Below are positions 59,233 through 64,000 of a stretch of 64,000 nucleotides of DNA, piece after piece. How positions within the stretch are numbered: position 1 is the stretch's first letter; each line of letters starts with the position of its first letter. This DNA comes from Breviolum minutum Mf 1.05b.01. Its lineage: Eukaryota > Sar > Dinophyceae > Suessiales > Symbiodiniaceae. The notes below the pieces were generated by a model. The model was not told the DNA's origin. It saw only the letters and a program-made list of their open reading frames with translations, and ran no database searches. The translations under genes and the position numbers were made by a program. The DNA lies in assembly GCA_000507305.1 (NCBI GenBank), contig DF239136.1:229065-293064 (forward strand). The letters run 5' to 3'.

Positions 59233-60900
59233 GAAGTGACATTCAGTTAGCTGTTGTGTTTCTTTGAGTGTCTACAGTTTCCAGAAAAAGATGTCAACCT
59301 AATCATCCCTTCTTAGAAGATGAGCATGAAGAAAGTCAGTTGAATTTAGGTCATCACCGGCAATCTAGTTTGTTGGAAGCCTCCATTCCATGCACATTTC
59401 AGGCATAACATCTATATAATTATATGCAATCTATACTGTACTATATAAATATATTTTGAATAGGTATTTGATTTGCTGACCCTTCTTGGGTCCTGCCATC
59501 CTTGCAAGCGGGAGAAGGTTCGTGTGTTTGCTACAGATATTTCCCCTGGCATCATGGTTTAAAATTCAAAACATGTTTTTGCAATCGTCACATCTGTAGT
59601 GATGATAGATACAAGTCTGGTACTTTTGAACCTTACTTACTTTCTGTCAAATGAACATGGCATGCTTCACTTGTGCATTACATGCAGCAGTTTCGATGGC
59701 AACAACATGTTTCGAGCAGTTTTGAGTTCAAATCTTGAGTATCTACAGGATTTTTGCTGAGTATACGAATGTATCTATAGGAAACTGGAGAGCAAGTTTC
59801 CCTTAATTCAAAAACAAAGGTGGTCCAATTGCCCCCCGTTACCTTCACCACCTCACGCAGAGAGAGTATTTGTCTTTTTTTGAAACGAGCTGATTCAATG
59901 ACCAGCTTGTGGGAAAGGGTTGAAACATGTGGAAGCACTATTCTTCTGTTAGTAAATATTGGCATTTTCAAAACATCAAACGCGAATCATCAATACATTT
60001 TCACTGATGTTTCTTTGCTTCAGCGGATTATGGCCTCAACACATGTGCGGCCATAGGCTCATGTGCCCGTCCAATTGAGCCGCATTGTTGTGCCTTGGTG
60101 ATTTACCGGGATACTTGAGGTTCGGGATACTCGGGTGTGGATGTCTATGCCCATTTACCTATGACCATGTTTATCTCCCGTCATTGTGATCATCCTCCAA
60201 CGACAAAACTGCTGAAGCTTGACCCTTCGACCATTTTTGAGGAATGTCAGATTATATTGGGGCAATAAGACAATATAGAGCCAGAACATACATCCATATT
60301 AGCCCAAGATCCCCACAAAAATGTTGGATTCAATACCATTTGGACAAACAACGAGAAAACCTGGTGGTGCTGGAAGGCTGGAAAATGGAAATTGGTCGCA
60401 GCCATGATTGTGGTCGATGCTTGGTGTCAGCAAGGTCTTATAATAAGCTTATCCGGTTTCACTGGAAAGGGTAGATTATGCAAATTTTAGAAAACAATTC
60501 AGTTGGGTGCCTTAGTTCACACAAATGAGTCAGAGGGATATTCAGGATTTTCAGCTATTGATAAGCAGTGATTTGGCTATGCAGACCTGCAAATGATTTG
60601 AATGTCCTACTAGGCGAATCTATACAATATGATTAGGTTGTTGTCAAACGAGCTCCAGAAGCCACAATAAATTGCCCTTGTGAGATTTCAGATCTTGCTG
60701 TTGAAGATCTAGACGAAGTTTCCGTCGCGAGAGCTGATCTTGGCAAAACCCTAAGTTTGAGGATTGGACCGTCTTTATGCCCTTCATCTACTTGCCGGTG
60801 TTCTACACCTTTCGTGAAGCCGTTTATAGCAGGCCAGAGAGGAAATTCGGCTAAAGTGATACAATAGATACTCCACCCAAAATAGGGGTACCACAATTTA
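59233..60900. other. No firmly supported exon
   Basis: This should hold the rest of the Mpv17-like gene, but no continuing block was recognised. An open frame at 60244-60474 (VLEGWKMEIGRSHDCGRCLV) is exon-like around 60361-60450 but unassigned. A GGGGTACC fragment of family E lies near 60880-60895. Confidence 0.3.
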
Positions 60901-60908
60901 AACAGCTG

Positions 60909-61024
60909 TACCCTCCCTGAAACTAACAGCAAACGCACCTGGCAGGAGGCCGGGCCCCAAAAATAGAAACTCATCTTCCAACCCCCCAGTGTTTCAGGTG
61001 CTATGTTGGTGTTTCGACTGGGTA
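60909..61024. mobile_element. Family D-like element, copy 4 (diverged)
   Basis: Left TACCCTCCCTGAAACTAACA is intact. The interior is different from copies 2 and 3 and closer to copy 1 (TCATCTTCCAACC). The right end is degraded (GCTATGTTGGTGTTTCGACT). Confidence 0.6.
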
Positions 61025-61467
61025 GATGTTGTAACAAACTCTAGCCAATTTGTTTTCCCCATACTGCCTCAATATGTTCTCTTACATGTTGTAATCACCT
61101 TTTCCAACGGTATCCAAGCGGCTGAAAAAGGTGAGTTTGTGCACACTTGGCCACTAGGAGGATGTTTCAGCTGTACCTTTTTTTGTTGGCCTGGGTTGAT
61201 GGATGACAACTTATATTCCGGTACAGTTGTTGTCAAGTTAGTGCAGAATACTTTTGTTTTCCAACGTCGATGTCAGCTTCATGTACCTGCCACAATTTTT
61301 GTTTCATGTTACCGTACATATCATGTTCTCTCAGACCAAAATATTGGGGTGTCACACGGTATCATTACATAAATTTGAGCTCAAAAATTGATCCTCAAAG
61401 TGTATCAACATCGAAGTCTTGTTAAAACGTTGCATTTCCAAAATGCTAAGTCACTCATTATACCCAT

Positions 61468-61558
61468 ACCCATACTATCCATGTATGGTATATTTACCTA
61501 CATTTACCATGAATATCAACCAAATGTAGCTAAATATACCATACATGGATGGTATGGG
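61468..61558. mobile_element. Family C foldback element, copy 4 (best copy)
   Basis: Almost perfect palindrome of about 90 bp: CCATGTATGGTATATTTACC at the left and its inverse at the right, with TACATTTACCATGAATATCA in the centre. No ORF. Confidence 0.85.
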
Positions 61559-62051
61559 ATAGTTTAGCATGGCCCCCCAAAAAAAATCCTCGCGAAAATT
61601 CCCTTGTTTCGGAACTTCAGAACTTCGAATTCCCCCAGGCATACGAGTTGTTGGACCTTGGCTTCTGGAAGTTTCAACTTCTGGACTCAACATATAAAGA
61701 GCGACCTTACTGCAGCTACACCTTTGTTGGTAACTTCTGATATTGTGCCTTTGAAAGCGTTTGGTTTGGTTGGATGTGAAAGCCTGATTGGCTTAAATTG
61801 GCAAATGGGCTTGAAATTGCTGAATACACATGACGCATGTTTAAGGTTTCATCAACAGGGGGTAGGGTAGGGAATGCACACAGTTTTCCTAAATGATCGA
61901 AAGGTACTAAGGTAATGAGAGATTCGCTTGTCACGTTTTTTGATGATAGCATTTAAATCTACATGATATGCCATCCCTTACCGCAGTCATGAAACTGAAG
62001 TTCAATGATGCTTGCAAACATGCTGCATTTACACGATATATTTGATTGCAG

Positions 62052-62262
62052 GGGCAAAGGCTGCATTTTAGTTTTCGAAACAGCTGTAGATGAACCCCCA
62101 AAGACCAGGATGTGTTCAGCTGGATGCAAGACCGCTCAATTGTGTATCCTGCACATGTTTTGTAGACGTGTAACCTATTGCAAGAATCTTTCCAGACAAG
62201 TACAGAAAGGAACGGGGTTTGCTATTGATTTGGCTTGGAATTATGTTCCACCGTTTCGTTGA
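62052..62262 (+). CDS. Possible terminal exon, unrecognised
   Basis: After TTGATTGCAG the frame reads GKGCILVFETAVDEPPKTRM, then CSAGCKTAQLCILHMFCRRV, and ends FAIDLAWNYVPPFR with TGA. Cys-rich. Not recognised. Confidence 0.35.
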
Positions 62263-63606
62263 TTGGGTCAAGTTATGAAAAACATTAACTACGTTTTCAA
62301 GGTGATTTATGTTGGTGAAATATCCATAGAAGGTGCTGAAAAGTCCACCCCTGATGGTCCATGTTGGGCCAATTCAATAACTTTTGCCGTGTCTCTTGCT
62401 GCGGTTACTGTTGATGCCGGAAGAGATACAGAATCATAGTGTTGTTTGATGATTTCAACGGCAAATGGAACACATCACTTCACATATAAACCTGATTCCA
62501 GTACCGTGGATTGTCTTCATGAATCTTTAAAGTTGTTTTTTTTTTTCGAGACGACATGTCAGCTCCAACAACATCTTGTTGCTTTGGCGTTGTGTACTGC
62601 GTTGTGTTTAACATCAGCCAACCTAAGGTGATGTTCACGGCAACTCGTCATCGGCTTTTTAGGGTGTAGCGGCTGAGGAGATCTCAAAACAATGGTGTTC
62701 GCCAACTGGGGAGGATCACATCATACAATCAAAGGATAGATGGTTTTTTACATTGAAGTGAATGGCATCCTTATCAGCCTAGAAACGTCACTGCTTGTTG
62801 GTTTCATCAAAAGCTGGAAACATTTCCCCCCAAATCCAGTGATGACAAATTTCAAAAAAAACAACTGAGGCATTACCTGCTATGTGGCGTGTGCCCTTCT
62901 TGTCTTCCATTGGACTTTTATGGGTCACTTGTGGGCATCACTGTGAAAATACTTCCGGACTCCGATGTTTCTCTAGGTCCAGGTTGTAGCATTAGTGACT
63001 ATTTGCAGTAGATATTTCAGTCAACCTTCGCAGAATATATAACTTCTGAAAAAAAAAAACTTCTCCTTGTGGGACGTTGTAAATACCACTTCAGGCAAGC
63101 ATGATATAAGTTTCAGGTTGGCATATCACCGTGGGCTCGAAGGCATCACCACCTTTTGAAGTGAATGGTATGGATAGACAAGACATTTCCCCCCAGAAAC
63201 AGCGGCACAAAAATTGTGACCCCAAAATAATTGACATTAACAGCAAGAATCTAAATAGCTAAGCAGGAATAAACATATTTTTAGAGCATGTGTAGGGGTT
63301 TCATGTAATTTTCATGTTGAAATCAGGGATGGTTTGTGCAACAGATAGTATCATCATGGGTCTTGTGGTCCGATTGAAAGTCGCTACTTGGATCCTAATC
63401 ATCCAAGTAGATTTACGACATTGAGAGCTTATAATGATCCCCCTTTGGAATCAAGGCTATGAAATGGAGGGGGGGTATCCATATTAGCCCCTTTTTTTAC
63501 ACTATAGACTGAGGGTTATAGGGTTTATAGATGTTCGCCCTTGTTATCCCATGGGGGGAATTTCCGTTTCTTTTCCCCGCCCAGGTCATTTATATCTCTC
63601 TGAAAC

Positions 63607-63924
63607 GTGGCTCAAACAACGACTCCAATGACTTGGACTTGTAGAGGACGGCTCAAGCCATTCAAGTCGCGTTTGTACATAAAGAAAAAACGTCATGGTG
63701 TTTGTTGTTTGCAGGGATATCCTCCTTATGACGTCCCAAAGCACTTCTTTTTTTTAGATGCAAGAAATACTGATAATACTGCCAGTCCTATTTTATGTGT
63801 ATACAGTAATATCTTTCCATATGTAACATGCTATATGGTATTTGCCACTACATCTTGGGCTCTTTACCCACCAAGAAACAGTGAAATAGAAGTGAAGTTT
63901 GATAAGGATCCTTTGAACATGTGA
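63607..63924 (+). CDS. Possible coding region, unrecognised
   Basis: An open frame of 105 codons. The second half is the more protein-like (GYPPYDVPKHFFFLDARNTD, WALYPPRNSEIEVKFDKDPL), after a possible acceptor GTTTGCAG at 63714. Stop TGA. No family assigned. Confidence 0.3.
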   Translation: MAQTTTPMTWTCRGRLKPFKSRLYIKKKRHGVCCLQGYPPYDVPKHFFFLDARNTDNTASPILCVYSNIFPYVTCYMVFATTSWALYPPRNSEIEVKFDKDPLNM

Positions 63925-64000
63925 CAGTGGTCATTGAAAATCGCCGATGGGGGGGTATATCCTTCGTTGCTTATTGATCACCCCTGGCTGCCATCAGGAC

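Noticed and set aside
60361-60450. Possible FHA domain (MEIGRSHDCG)
   Set aside because: The IGRS-like word is present but the conserved downstream Ser-x-x-His and Asn positions are not convincing.
1-64000. CRISPR arrays, bacterial operons, ribosome binding sites, prophage
   Set aside because: Tandem repeats are simple microsatellites without unique spacers, and gene structure is spliced eukaryotic.
1-64000. tRNA or rRNA genes
   Set aside because: No cloverleaf with conserved T-arm, and no conserved rRNA stretch, was noticed by eye on either strand.

Overview
This is a window of a protist-type nuclear genome, very probably from a microalga or related eukaryote. It is AT-rich and full of microsatellites. 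Coding DNA lies in many short, locally GC-richer exons with GT..AG introns, and introns range from about 80 nt to several kb. I see no operons, Shine-Dalgarno sites, rRNA or tRNA. TAA, TAG and TGA all appear to act as stops. I cannot name the species. Almost all convincing exons are on the + strand. Most contiguous ORFs longer than 60 codons are chance or shadow frames, so genes were assembled by hand from splice sites and reading phase.

Layout. (1) 1.46-11.02 kb: 3' part of a DNAJB6-like type II J-domain co-chaperone, split into at least seven exons. (2) 11.78-13.32 kb: a complete three-exon major facilitator superfamily transporter of 453 aa, the best-defined gene here. (3) 14.0-15.1 kb: microsatellites. 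(4) 16.56-17.37 kb: a non-coding, about 0.8 kb element with terminal inverted repeats. (5) 17.8-22.37 kb: exons of unrecognised genes, ending in a phase-consistent three-exon 3' end at 21.66-22.37 kb. (6) 22.4-34.5 kb: sparse exons and many short inverted-repeat elements. (7) 34.8-35.45 kb: an unrecognised gene with a 94-nt element-derived intron. (8) 37.7-47.65 kb: a dense run of unrecognised exons, including a possible small complete gene (43.09-43.57 kb) and an assembly gap at 44.91 kb flanked by duplicated sequence. (9) 48.56-49.34 kb: 3' end of another unrecognised gene. (10) 50-64 kb: scattered exons, including one of an Mpv17/PMP22-family membrane protein at 59.01-59.20 kb.

The main discovery is a set of short (about 80-125 bp) non-autonomous inverted-repeat elements that behave as introners, that is, transposable elements that are themselves spliceosomal introns. 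In family B the element runs from a GTGGTGG donor to a CTAG acceptor. In three copies (22095-22195, 32821-32924, 34917-35010), and probably a fourth (41990-42072), removing exactly the element joins two open exons in frame. Because CTAG (or CTGG) sits on both sides, splicing would restore the sequence expected before insertion. An unrelated family, A, forms an exact 103-nt intron at 43349-43451, and its inverted repeat supplies the 3' splice site in front of exons at 23.39, 31.74 and 49.27 kb. A third family, D, ends in TTTCAG directly before exons at 53.55 and 57.35 kb. Several DNA-transposon-like families therefore seem to be creating or remodelling introns in this genome.

All calls come from reading the sequence. 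No searches, RNA data or alignments were available, and unrecognised exons are reported as such.
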